Shown piece by piece: positions 20,207 to 28,594 of a stretch of 64,000 nucleotides of DNA. The stretch is taken from contig NZ_CP033334.1 of the NCBI RefSeq assembly GCF_013170705.1, forward strand, positions 3,883,501 through 3,947,500. The letters are read 5' to 3'. The notes beneath the pieces were generated by a model. The model saw only the letters and a program-made list of their open reading frames with translations. It was not told the DNA's origin and searched no databases. This DNA is from Mesorhizobium loti. GTDB lineage: Bacteria; Pseudomonadota; Alphaproteobacteria; Rhizobiales; Rhizobiaceae. The stretch's first letter is position 1, and each line of letters opens with the position of its first letter. Both the position numbers and the translations under genes were made by a program.

Positions 20207-21334
20207 ATGGAATTCTCACCCCAACAGGACGAGGCGCTGCAGGCGGTTGCCCGCTGGCTGCAAGCCGGCAAGCCGCAGCTGTTCCGGCTGTTCGGCTATG
20301 CCGGCACCGGCAAGACGACGCTGGCACGCTATTTTGCCGAACATGTCGACGGCCAGGTGCAGTTCGCCGCCTTCACCGGCAAGGCGGCCCAGGTGCTGCG
20401 CTCCAAGGGGGCGGTCAATGCCCGTACCATCCATTCGTTGATCTACAGGCCCAAGGGCGAGGAATCGGTCGAGGACGAGGTCACCGGCAAGACCTCGATG
20501 TCGCCGACCTTCTCGCTCAACCGGCAGAGCCCGATCTCGCGCGCCAAGCTGGTGGTCATCGACGAATGCTCGATGGTCGACGAGCAGCTCGGCCGCGACC
20601 TCATGAGTTTCGGGACGCCGATCCTGGTACTGGGCGACCCCGGCCAGTTGCCACCGATTTCGGGCGGCGGCTTCTTCACCGATCACGAACCCGACTTCCT
20701 GCTCACCGAAATCCACCGGCAGGCGCGTGACAATCCGATCCTGCGCTTGGCGCTCGACGTGCGCGAAGGCCGCGAATTCATGCGCGGCGACTATGGCACG
20801 GCGCAGGTGATCGGCAAGGAAGACGTCAACCAGGAACTGGTGCTGAGGGCCGACCAGGTGCTGGTCGGCACCAACCGCACGCGTCGCCGCTACAACCAGC
20901 GCCTGCGCGAGCTCAAAGGCTTCAATGCCGACTATCCGCAGGCCGGCGACAAGCTCGTGTGCCTGCGCAACGATCCCGCCAAGGGGCTGCTCAATGGCTC
21001 GCTGTGGAAGGTGATGACCTCGTCGCGCGAGACGGTGAAGCCCGGTATCAACCTTCTGGTTTCGCCCGAAGAGGACGATCCGGACCGTGGCGTCGCCAAG
21101 ATCAAGCTGCTCAAGGCGGCGTTCGAGTATCCCGACGCCGATATCCCCTGGCAGCAGAAGAAGCGCTTTGATGATTTCGACTATGGCTATGCGCTGACCG
21201 TGCACAAGGCGCAGGGCTCGCAGTGGAACGAGATCGTGCTGTTCGACGAGAGCTGGGCCTTCAAGGAAACCCGCCAGCGCTGGCTCTATACCGCTATCAC
21301 CCGGGCCGCCGAGCGGCTGACCATCGTCAGGTAG
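20207..21334 (+). CDS. SF1 ATP-dependent DNA helicase, RecD-like
   Basis: A 375-residue compact superfamily 1B helicase. Walker A is GYAGTGKTT at about residue 30, Walker B is VVIDECSMVD, and the UvrD_C_2 motif near the C-terminus is ALTVHKAQGSQWNEIVLFDES. Similar in size to stand-alone RecD-like proteins often annotated as exodeoxyribonuclease V subunit; no RecB or RecC gene is nearby. Start chosen at the ATG at 20207 because the 48 codons upstream have no family-like sequence. Cellular role unknown. Confidence 0.88.
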   Translation: MEFSPQQDEALQAVARWLQAGKPQLFRLFGYAGTGKTTLARYFAEHVDGQVQFAAFTGKAAQVLRSKGAVNARTIHSLIYRPKGEESVEDEVTGKTSMSPTFSLNRQSPISRAKLVVIDECSMVDEQLGRDLMSFGTPILVLGDPGQLPPISGGGFFTDHEPDFLLTEIHRQARDNPILRLALDVREGREFMRGDYGTAQVIGKEDVNQELVLRADQVLVGTNRTRRRYNQRLRELKGFNADYPQAGDKLVCLRNDPAKGLLNGSLWKVMTSSRETVKPGINLLVSPEEDDPDRGVAKIKLLKAAFEYPDADIPWQQKKRFDDFDYGYALTVHKAQGSQWNEIVLFDESWAFKETRQRWLYTAITRAAERLTIVR

Positions 21335-21754
21335 CTACGACGAGGGCTTTTCCCGTACGCCGACTTGCCGGACACCGAGCCATTCCCAGGCCTCGTCTTC
21401 GTCCTCGGCCTTGAAATGCCTGAATTCGATGGGTGACGACGCGGGCAAGGCCTGCCGTGCGTCCGGCGTCCAGTCCGGTGCGCCGATCGCCGCGCAGCGG
21501 CCTATATGCTCCAGTGCATGGAGGGCGCCCAGTTTGAGGGTCTCTTCGGAGATGTCGGCCCAGTCGACGCCGTCATGATCGACCATGCGCACAGCCACGT
21601 CGATTCGCTGATGAAGCGCGTAGGCCGCTTCCAGCAGGCCAAACAGGTTTTCCGCATCGGCCGCCGAGACATGCCCGACCACATCGATTGCGAACAGGTC
21701 GTCGCGACCGGTGTCGATGCGACGGATCGCCGGCACGGATTGCAGGAAATTCAC
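21335..21754 (-). CDS. SpoIIAA-like (STAS-related) protein
   Basis: A 139-residue protein resembling the SpoIIAA-like family (STAS fold, formerly DUF3478): AIDVVGHVSAADAENLFGLLEAA then VAVRMVDHDGVDWADIS. Function of the family is unknown; members may bind lipids or nucleotides. GTG start at 21754 with a strong AAAGGAGG seven bases away. Its stop codon directly abuts the stop of the converging helicase gene. Confidence 0.75.
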   Translation of the reverse strand: MNFLQSVPAIRRIDTGRDDLFAIDVVGHVSAADAENLFGLLEAAYALHQRIDVAVRMVDHDGVDWADISEETLKLGALHALEHIGRCAAIGAPDWTPDARQALPASSPIEFRHFKAEDEDEAWEWLGVRQVGVREKPSS

Positions 21755-21912
21755 GGCGAGGCCTCCTTTGGAAGAGAGTTGGTCTTCTGGAACACTGGAA
21801 AGCCCTATCTGTTCCCGCCAAAGACGCTATAGATGCCCGGTCTCAAGCGCGCCCAGGCTGAACGGATGGCCGCGGCGCGCCGCTAACCCGCCTGTTTCAC
21901 GGACACCAGCCC

Positions 21913-22653
21913 ATGCCCGCAAAGCTTTCCGTCAACCTCAACGCCATCGCCATGCTGCGCAACCGGCGCGACTTGCCGTGGCCCAGCGTGATCGGCATCG
22001 GCCGGCTCGCCCTTGCCGCCGGAGCGCATGGGCTGACCGTCCATCCGCGTCCCGACGAGCGTCACACGCGGCATTCCGACCTGCCGGAGATCCGGGCGCT
22101 GATCGACGACGAGTTCCCGCAGGCTGAATTCAACATCGAGGGCTATCCGAGCGAGGATTTCCTGGCGCTTGTGGAAAAGCATCAGCCCGAACAGGTGACG
22201 CTGGTTCCCGATGAGCCGGCACAGGCAACCTCCGACCATGGCTGGAACTTCGCCGCCGACGCGGCGTTCCTGACACCAATCGTCAGGCGCCTGAAGAAGG
22301 GTGGTTTCAGGGTGTCGCTGTTCTCCGATGCCGATCCCGCCGGCATTGCGGCCGCGCGCGATACCGGTGCCGACCGGATCGAGCTCTATACCGGTCCCTA
22401 TGGCAGCTGCCATTCCGATTCCGCAAAGGCGGCCAACGAGCTGGAAAGATTGGGGAAAACAGCCGATGCGGCATCCGCCGCCGGTCTCCAGGTCAATGCC
22501 GGGCACGATCTGACGGTGGGCAATCTGCCCGCTCTGGCGAGGCGCATTCCGGCATTGGCCGAAGTGTCAATCGGACATGGGTTGACAGCCGACGCGTTGG
22601 AGTATGGCATGGCCGGCACGGTGGGTCGGTTTCTCAGGGCCTGTGGGTGGTAA
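21913..22653 (+). CDS. pdxJ: Pyridoxine 5'-phosphate synthase
   Basis: A 246-residue TIM-barrel enzyme that closes the ring of pyridoxine 5'-phosphate from 1-deoxyxylulose 5-phosphate and 3-amino-2-oxopropyl phosphate. Signature features: [14 protein letters not shown] (NxNxxAxxR) at the start, HPRPDERH for phosphate and substrate, ELYTGPYG, and [16 protein letters not shown] near the C-terminus. Length normal. Lies alone between a converging pair and kup. Confidence 0.96.
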   Translation: MPAKLSVNLNAIAMLRNRRDLPWPSVIGIGRLALAAGAHGLTVHPRPDERHTRHSDLPEIRALIDDEFPQAEFNIEGYPSEDFLALVEKHQPEQVTLVPDEPAQATSDHGWNFAADAAFLTPIVRRLKKGGFRVSLFSDADPAGIAAARDTGADRIELYTGPYGSCHSDSAKAANELERLGKTADAASAAGLQVNAGHDLTVGNLPALARRIPALAEVSIGHGLTADALEYGMAGTVGRFLRACGW

Positions 22654-22756
22654 TGATGGCAGCCTCGCGCACCAGGCATGGCAGCCATAACGTGACGGTA
22701 CTTGATATTGCATCGCAGCAAGCGTAGAGCACCGCGCGCTTATCGGAGTGTCGTCC

Positions 22757-24676
22757 ATGGCCCTTGCCAATACTGGTAGTGAGGCAGAACCCGTCGAACA
22801 ATCGAGCCATCCGGAAATCGAGCAGCACAGCACCAAGGTGCTGATGCTGGGCGCGCTCGGCGTTGTCTATGGCGATATCGGCACCAGCCCGATCTACGCC
22901 TTTCGCGAGGCCCTGGTGGCGTCTTCGGGCGGTCAGGTCGCGGAGCGTGGCGATATATTGGGCGTGCTGTCGCTTATCATCTGGTCGCTGACGATCATCG
23001 TCACCATAAAATACATCATGTTCGTGCTGCGCGCCGACAATCGCGGCGAGGGCGGCGTGCTGTCGCTGATGGCGCTGGCGCGCGGCAGTTTCCCGAAGCG
23101 CTCGGCGGTGATCCTGGGCGTCGGCATCGTCGGCGCCTCGCTGTTCTTCGGCGACGCCGTCATCACGCCGGCGATTTCGGTGCTGTCGGCGGTCGAGGGC
23201 ATGAACGTCGTTACCCCCACCTTCCAGCCCTATGTCGTGCCGCTGACACTGGTGATTCTTGCCATGGTGTTCGCGGTGCAACGGTTTGGCACGGGCGGTG
23301 TGGGACTGGTCTTCGGTCCGGTGACCGCAGTCTGGTTCCTGGCTATCGGCCTGTCCGGGCTCAAGCACATCATCGCCGATCCGGAGATCCTGTGGGCGAT
23401 CAGCCCGCACTATATCGTCGCCTTCCTGATTCATTCGCCAGATGTCGCCTTCGTCACCATCGGTGCCATCTTCCTCGCCGTCACCGGCGCCGAGGCTCTC
23501 TATGCCGATCTCGGCCATTTCGGCCGCAAGCCGATCGTGCTGGCCTGGCTGTCGATCGTGTTCCCTTGCCTGCTGCTCAACTATGCCGGGCAGGGCGCCT
23601 TTGTGCTGGCCAAGAACGGGGTGGTCGGCCATCCGTTCTTCGAGATGAACGAAGGCTGGATGCTTATCCCGATGGTGGTGCTGGCGACCGCCGCGACGGT
23701 CATCGCCAGCCAGGCGGTGATTTCGGGTGCCTTCTCGCTGACCAGGCAGGCGGTGCAGCTCAACATGCTGCCGCGGCTCGAAATCCTGCATACGTCGGAA
23801 AAACAGTCCGGCCAGATCTACATGCCGCGCGTCAACCTCTTGCTGGCGCTGGTGGTGATGCTGCTGGTGGTCGGGTTCGGCGAGTCCAGCAAGCTCGCCT
23901 CCGCTTATGGCATCTCGGTGACCGGCAACATGCTGGTGACGACAGTACTGCTCTATGTCGTCATGACGCGTATCTGGAAATGGCGGCTGAGGGTGGCAAT
24001 CCCGCTGACCGCACTGTTTGCCTTAATCGACATCGGCTTCTTCGCTTCCAACATCGTCAAGGTGTTCGAGGGCGGCTGGGCCTCGCTGGCGGTGGCCTTC
24101 ACCATTGTCACAGCCATGTGGACCTGGGTGCGCGGCAGCCGCTACCTGTTCGACAAGACCCGCCGTAACGAGATCCCGCTCGATTTCCTCGCCGGCAATC
24201 TGTTGAAGAAGAAGCCGCAGCTGGTGTCCGGCACCGCGGTGTTCCTGACCAGCGATCCGCTCAGCGCGCCGACAGCGCTCATGCACAGCCTGAAGCACTA
24301 CAAGGTGCTGCATGAGCAGAACGTCATCCTTTCGGTGGTGACGGCGCCGCAGCCGGTGGTGCCCGATAGCGACCGGGTCAAGATGGAGACGGTCAACGAA
24401 CTGTTCATGCGGGTGACACTGACGTTCGGCTACATGGAACAGCCCAATATTCCGCGCGCGCTGGCGATCTGCCGCAAGCAGGGCTGGAAGTTCGACATCA
24501 TGACGACATCCTTCTTCCTGTCGCGCCGGTCGCTCAAGGCCTCGCCCAATTCCGGCATGCCGGTGTGGCAGGACCGGCTGTTCATCGGTCTGGCGCGCAC
24601 GGCCGCCGACGCCACCGAATATTTCCAGATCCCGACCGGACGCGTGGTGGAAATCGGTACGCAGGTGGCGATCTGA
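22757..24676 (+). CDS. kup: KUP-family potassium uptake protein
   Basis: A 639-residue KUP/HAK/KT transporter: proton-coupled potassium uptake at the inner membrane. Twelve hydrophobic segments, with the diagnostic [19 protein letters not shown] in helix 1, and a cytoplasmic C-terminal domain from about residue 470. The start is the ATG at 22757; a GTG three codons upstream is weaker. Rhizobia usually carry several kup copies. Confidence 0.95.
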   Translation: MALANTGSEAEPVEQSSHPEIEQHSTKVLMLGALGVVYGDIGTSPIYAFREALVASSGGQVAERGDILGVLSLIIWSLTIIVTIKYIMFVLRADNRGEGGVLSLMALARGSFPKRSAVILGVGIVGASLFFGDAVITPAISVLSAVEGMNVVTPTFQPYVVPLTLVILAMVFAVQRFGTGGVGLVFGPVTAVWFLAIGLSGLKHIIADPEILWAISPHYIVAFLIHSPDVAFVTIGAIFLAVTGAEALYADLGHFGRKPIVLAWLSIVFPCLLLNYAGQGAFVLAKNGVVGHPFFEMNEGWMLIPMVVLATAATVIASQAVISGAFSLTRQAVQLNMLPRLEILHTSEKQSGQIYMPRVNLLLALVVMLLVVGFGESSKLASAYGISVTGNMLVTTVLLYVVMTRIWKWRLRVAIPLTALFALIDIGFFASNIVKVFEGGWASLAVAFTIVTAMWTWVRGSRYLFDKTRRNEIPLDFLAGNLLKKKPQLVSGTAVFLTSDPLSAPTALMHSLKHYKVLHEQNVILSVVTAPQPVVPDSDRVKMETVNELFMRVTLTFGYMEQPNIPRALAICRKQGWKFDIMTTSFFLSRRSLKASPNSGMPVWQDRLFIGLARTAADATEYFQIPTGRVVEIGTQVAI

Positions 24677-24716
24677 CGACCTTGATCGCCTCGACCTAAG
24701 CTGGTGGAGGGCGGGC

Positions 24717-25751
24717 ATGAGCGGCGAATTGGTGCTTGTCACCGGCGGATCGGGTTTCCTCGGCGCCCACTGTATCCTTGAACTCCTGAAGGGCGGCTAC
24801 CGCGTACGCACCACGGTGCGCAGCTCCAAGCGCGAAGCCGATGTGCTGGCCATGCTCAAGGCCGGCGGCATCGAGCCAGGCGACAGGCTGTCCTTCGCCA
24901 TCGCCGACCTCACGAGCGACGCAGGCTGGCCGCAAGCCGTCGCCGGTTGCGACTACGTGCTCCATGTCGCCTCGCCATTTCCGCCGGGCGTGCCCAAGCA
25001 AGAGGACGATCTGATCATCCCGGCTCGCGAGGGTGCGCTGCGGGTGCTGCGGGCGGCGCGGGATGCTGGCGTCAAACGCGTCGTGCTGACCTCGTCCTTC
25101 GCGGCCATCGGCTATGGCAAGATGCCGCCCGGGCCGTTCACCGAGGAGAACTGGACCGATCCGACGGCCAAGGTCAGCGCCTATGTGAAGTCGAAGACGC
25201 TTGCCGAGCGCGCGGCCTGGGATTTCATCGCTGCCGAGGGCGGCAGGCTGGAGTTGGCGGTCGTCAACCCGGTCGGCATCTTCGGACCGGTTCTCGGCGC
25301 CGACCATTCGACCTCCACCGAATTTGTCCAGCGGATGATGAACGGCGCCATGCCGGGGTTGCCGCGTCTGTCCTTCGGCGTGGTCGACGCACGCGACGTG
25401 GCGGACCTGCATGTGCGTGCCATGACCAATCCAGCCGCCAAGGGCGAGCGCTTCCTCGCGGTATCAGGCGACTTCATGACCGTGCGGGAAATCGCGCAGA
25501 CCGTGAAGGCGCGGCTCGGCGACGCGGCGTCGCGCGTCTCGACGAGGCAGCTTCCCGATTGGCTGGTGCGGATCGTCGGATTGTTCAACGCCGAAGCCGC
25601 GCAACTGGTTACGGAACTGGGCAAGGTCAAGAATGCCACCAACGCCAAGGCGGTGCGTGTGCTCGGCTGGGCGCCGCGCTCGCGCGAAGACGCGCTGGCC
25701 GCCACCGGTGAGAGCCTGGTCCGGCTCGGCCTGCTCAAGACATCGAAGTAG
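24717..25751 (+). CDS. NAD-dependent epimerase/dihydroflavonol reductase-like protein
   Basis: A 344-residue extended short-chain dehydrogenase. TGGSGFLG at residues 9-16 binds NAD(P); the catalytic YxxxK is in AYVKSKTLAERAAW. The stretch VLHVASPFPPG and PSTEFVQRMM-like region place it with dihydroflavonol-4-reductase/cinnamoyl-CoA reductase-like bacterial proteins that reduce small aldehydes or ketones. Substrate unknown. Confidence 0.85.
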   Translation: MSGELVLVTGGSGFLGAHCILELLKGGYRVRTTVRSSKREADVLAMLKAGGIEPGDRLSFAIADLTSDAGWPQAVAGCDYVLHVASPFPPGVPKQEDDLIIPAREGALRVLRAARDAGVKRVVLTSSFAAIGYGKMPPGPFTEENWTDPTAKVSAYVKSKTLAERAAWDFIAAEGGRLELAVVNPVGIFGPVLGADHSTSTEFVQRMMNGAMPGLPRLSFGVVDARDVADLHVRAMTNPAAKGERFLAVSGDFMTVREIAQTVKARLGDAASRVSTRQLPDWLVRIVGLFNAEAAQLVTELGKVKNATNAKAVRVLGWAPRSREDALAATGESLVRLGLLKTSK

Positions 25752-25785
25752 CGCGGCGGGAGGGTGACCTCCCACCGCTCTGGTT

Positions 25786-26676
25786 TCAACCAGCCAGCGC
25801 GGCTTTGTTGGCTTCCAGGAACTGTTTCAGCGATACCGACTTTCGACCGGAAAGCGTCTCGACCGAATCCGTCACCATGCCAAGGCCGCCGGCGCGCGTG
25901 GCGGCGTCGAATGACACCAGAAGCTTGGCGATCGGCTCGGGAAGCCCTGCGGCCTTCATGCCCTCCGTCAGTGCTTCATCGGAGAGCTGGACGACCTGGA
26001 TCGGCTTGCCGGTAGCTTCGGTGACAAGCGCGGCGACTTCGGCTGTCGTATAGGCCTTGGGGCCGGTCAGCGTGTAGGTCTTGCTGTCAACGGTTTGCGA
26101 GGCCAGCCCCGCGGCTATGGCCGCGGCGAGATCGTCGCGCGCTCCATAGGAAATGGCGCCGTCGCCCGCGGACGTATACCATTGGCCCGATGCGAGGATC
26201 TGCGGCACCGCCATGAAGAGGTTCTCGTCGTACCAGCCATTGCGGAAGATCGTGTAGGGGATGCCGCTCGCCTTGATCGCCTGCTCGGTATCGTAGTGGT
26301 CAGGCGCGAAGAGGACCGGCGAGCCCGGCTCAGTGTTGGGCAAGGAGGTGTAGAGCAGATGCTTGACACCGGCTTTTCCGGCAGCGGCGACCGCCGCCAG
26401 TTGCTGCTCGCGACGCTTTCCCTGGATCGCCAACTCGTTGGTCGAGATGATGAGCGCCCGGTCGGCGCCTTCGAAGGTCTTTGGCAGCGATGCCGTGTCA
26501 TCGAAGTCCGCCTGGCGGACGGTGACCCCGCGCGCTGCAAGATCCGCAAGGTTGGCGGGCGTGCGCGTGGTGGCGATGATCCGGGCCGCCGGTACCTTGA
26601 ATGTGTCCAGCAGGTGGTTGATGACGCTGCGGCCGAGCTGGCCGGAAGCGCCGGTGACGAGAAGGGTTGCGGTCAT
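25786..26676 (-). CDS. NmrA/QorB-like NAD(P)-dependent quinone oxidoreductase
   Basis: A 296-residue atypical SDR of the NmrA family. Glycine motif TGASGQLG at residues 9-16; no YxxxK catalytic pair is obvious, typical for QorB/YtfG proteins. Start at 26676 follows AGGATCC; the frame extends 16 codons to 26724. Divergent from an HxlR regulator with a perfect inverted repeat between them, the same arrangement as the qorB/ytfG-HxlR (QorR) pairs. Probably a redox- or quinone-stress enzyme. Confidence 0.82.
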   Translation of the reverse strand: MTATLLVTGASGQLGRSVINHLLDTFKVPAARIIATTRTPANLADLAARGVTVRQADFDDTASLPKTFEGADRALIISTNELAIQGKRREQQLAAVAAAGKAGVKHLLYTSLPNTEPGSPVLFAPDHYDTEQAIKASGIPYTIFRNGWYDENLFMAVPQILASGQWYTSAGDGAISYGARDDLAAAIAAGLASQTVDSKTYTLTGPKAYTTAEVAALVTEATGKPIQVVQLSDEALTEGMKAAGLPEPIAKLLVSFDAATRAGGLGMVTDSVETLSGRKSVSLKQFLEANKAALAG

Positions 26677-26712
26677 GGAGGATCCTGACATTGCGCCGAA
26701 AGGCGGTTCGGT

Positions 26713-26737
26713 TGCTGGTCTCAAAAAGAGACCAGCA
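26713..26737. promoter_or_regulatory. Operator-like perfect inverted repeat for the HxlR regulator
   Basis: TGCTGGTCTC-AAAAA-GAGACCAGCA: 10-base arms with a 5-base spacer, lying between the divergent SDR and HxlR genes. Size and position fit a dimeric HxlR operator controlling both. Confidence 0.65.
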
Positions 26738-26810
26738 CTAAAATAGGAATTGACCCGGTGCCGTAAAGAAGGCAGTTTTTGGGGAGGTAGGCACAGGCAG
26801 GGAACCAGCC

Positions 26811-27221
26811 GTGGACAGCAAGATCATCAATCTGAAATCCAAACTCGACATCTACAAAGCCATGACCGGCGGCGGCAATCTCGCCGATTGCCCGGTCCGA
26901 GACGTCATCCAGGGGCTTAACGGCAAGTGGAGTTCGCTGTTGATGGCGGCGCTGGCCGAGCAGCCTTATCGCTTCGGCGAGTTGCGGCGGCTGGTTCCCG
27001 ACATCTCGCAGCGCATGCTGACCCAGACGCTCTACGATCTGCAGCGCGACGGCTATGTGCATCGCGAAGTGTTCCCGACCAAGCCGCCGAGCGTCGAATA
27101 TAGCCTCACCGATCTCGGGCGCTCGATGTTCGATGCATTGCAGCATTTGTTGCAGTGGGCCGAATTCAACCATGATGCGGTGCGCGCGGCACGGGCCGGC
27201 TTCGACGCAACACAGGCTTGA
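26811..27221 (+). CDS. HxlR-family transcriptional regulator
   Basis: A 136-residue HxlR-type winged-helix protein: the signature CPVRDVIQGLNGKWSSLLMAAL (with the redox-capable N-terminal cysteine at about residue 28), FGELRRLVPDISQRMLTQTL and the wing VEYSLTDLGRSM. Homologues such as QorR and HypR respond to quinones or thiol stress through that cysteine. GTG start at 26811. Divergent from the QorB-like gene it likely represses. Confidence 0.88.
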   Translation: MDSKIINLKSKLDIYKAMTGGGNLADCPVRDVIQGLNGKWSSLLMAALAEQPYRFGELRRLVPDISQRMLTQTLYDLQRDGYVHREVFPTKPPSVEYSLTDLGRSMFDALQHLLQWAEFNHDAVRAARAGFDATQA

Positions 27222-27273
27222 ACAGCCGGACAGGGCCGGCGCCGCGACTTGATTTCGCACAGCGGCTGAAGGA

Positions 27274-28560
27274 TTGTCCCGGCCAGTTCGGCTTGGGGGC
27301 ATCAGCATTTCCTACGACATCGCAATTGCAGGCGCCGGCCCGGCGGGGCTGGCCATGGCGCTTTATCTCAAGCGGGCAGGGCACAGGGTCACCATCTTCG
27401 AGCGCTTCGAGAAGCCGAAGCCGGTCGGCTCCGGGCTGATCCTGCAGCCGACCGGCTTGACGGTTCTGGCCGATCTCGGCCTGCTCGACGATATCATGGC
27501 GCTTGGCGCTCGGATCGACCGGCTGCATGGCGCCGATGCCTGGACCGGCCGCACCGTGCTCGACGTTCGCTATGATGCCCACCGCGGCCGCCGTTTTGGG
27601 CTGGCGGTGCACCGGGCGGCCCTGTTCGGTACGCTTTTTCGCGCCGCCCGGCGCGAGGCGATCGTCATCGAGACCAGCGTCGAGATCGAGACCATGGAGG
27701 CCGGCGAACGGGCGACGCTGATCTGTGGCAATGGACGACGGGCAGGGCCGTTCGATCTAATCGTCGACGCCAGCGGCTCACGCTCGAAACTGCGGCAGAG
27801 CGTGGCCAATGCAGGTGCGCCACGGCCGCTCAGCTATGGCGCGTTCTGGGCATCGCTCGGCTGGCGCGGCGAAGGGTTTGACGAGCACGCGCTCTTGCAG
27901 CGCTACGACAAGGCCAGCGTGATGATCGGCGTGCTGCCGATCGGCCGGCCGGAGCCCGGCGCCGAAAAAATGGCGGCCTTCTTCTGGAGCCTGAAGCCTG
28001 ATGATGCCGACGCGGTGCGCGCTGCCGGCCTCGACGCCTGGAAGGAGAGGGTGGTGCGGCTGTGGCCGCAAAGCGAGGCGTTCACCCGCCAGATCGACAG
28101 TTTCGACCAATTGTCGCTGGCCCGCTACGGCCACCACACGATGAAGCTTCCGGTCGGCCGAAGATTGGCCGTCATCGGCGATGCCGCGCATTCGACCAGC
28201 CCGCAGCTTGGGCAAGGAGCCAACATGGCGCTGCTCGACGCGGCGGCGCTCAGCCATGCGCTGGCACGCACGCGGAGCGTCGAGGCAGCACTTGAGGCCT
28301 ATGCCAAGGCGCGGCGCTGGCACGTGCGTGTGTTCCAGGCGCTGTCGCTGGCGTTCACGCCGTTCTACCAATCGGATTCCGTGGCGCTGCCCTTCATCCG
28401 CGACAGGCTGGTGGCGACCATCGCAAAGATCCCGCCGGCGCCGCGGCTTCTGGCTTCGATGGTCGCCGGCACGGTGATCGATCCGTTCAGGCGGGCAGGG
28501 CTGAGGGAAGCGCGATGGGATTTCGGACAAAATCCAGGTCATGGTACGACTGCATCATAG
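27274..28560 (+). CDS. FAD-dependent monooxygenase (aromatic hydroxylase-like)
   Basis: A 428-residue class A flavoprotein hydroxylase. FAD motif GAGPAG near residue 20, the DG-like motif region, and the GD motif GDAAHSTSPQLGQGANMALLDA near residue 300. No ATG: the TTG at 27274 is the likeliest start, preceded by GAAGGA; the first ATG lies beyond the FAD motif and cannot be right. Its 3' end overlaps the earliest possible start of the CHAT gene. Substrate unknown, probably a small aromatic or quinone-like compound. Confidence 0.82.
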   Translation: MSRPVRLGGISISYDIAIAGAGPAGLAMALYLKRAGHRVTIFERFEKPKPVGSGLILQPTGLTVLADLGLLDDIMALGARIDRLHGADAWTGRTVLDVRYDAHRGRRFGLAVHRAALFGTLFRAARREAIVIETSVEIETMEAGERATLICGNGRRAGPFDLIVDASGSRSKLRQSVANAGAPRPLSYGAFWASLGWRGEGFDEHALLQRYDKASVMIGVLPIGRPEPGAEKMAAFFWSLKPDDADAVRAAGLDAWKERVVRLWPQSEAFTRQIDSFDQLSLARYGHHTMKLPVGRRLAVIGDAAHSTSPQLGQGANMALLDAAALSHALARTRSVEAALEAYAKARRWHVRVFQALSLAFTPFYQSDSVALPFIRDRLVATIAKIPPAPRLLASMVAGTVIDPFRRAGLREARWDFGQNPGHGTTAS

Positions 28561-28594
28561 AGTTTTCGCCAAGCCGATCCGCGTGAACACAGTG

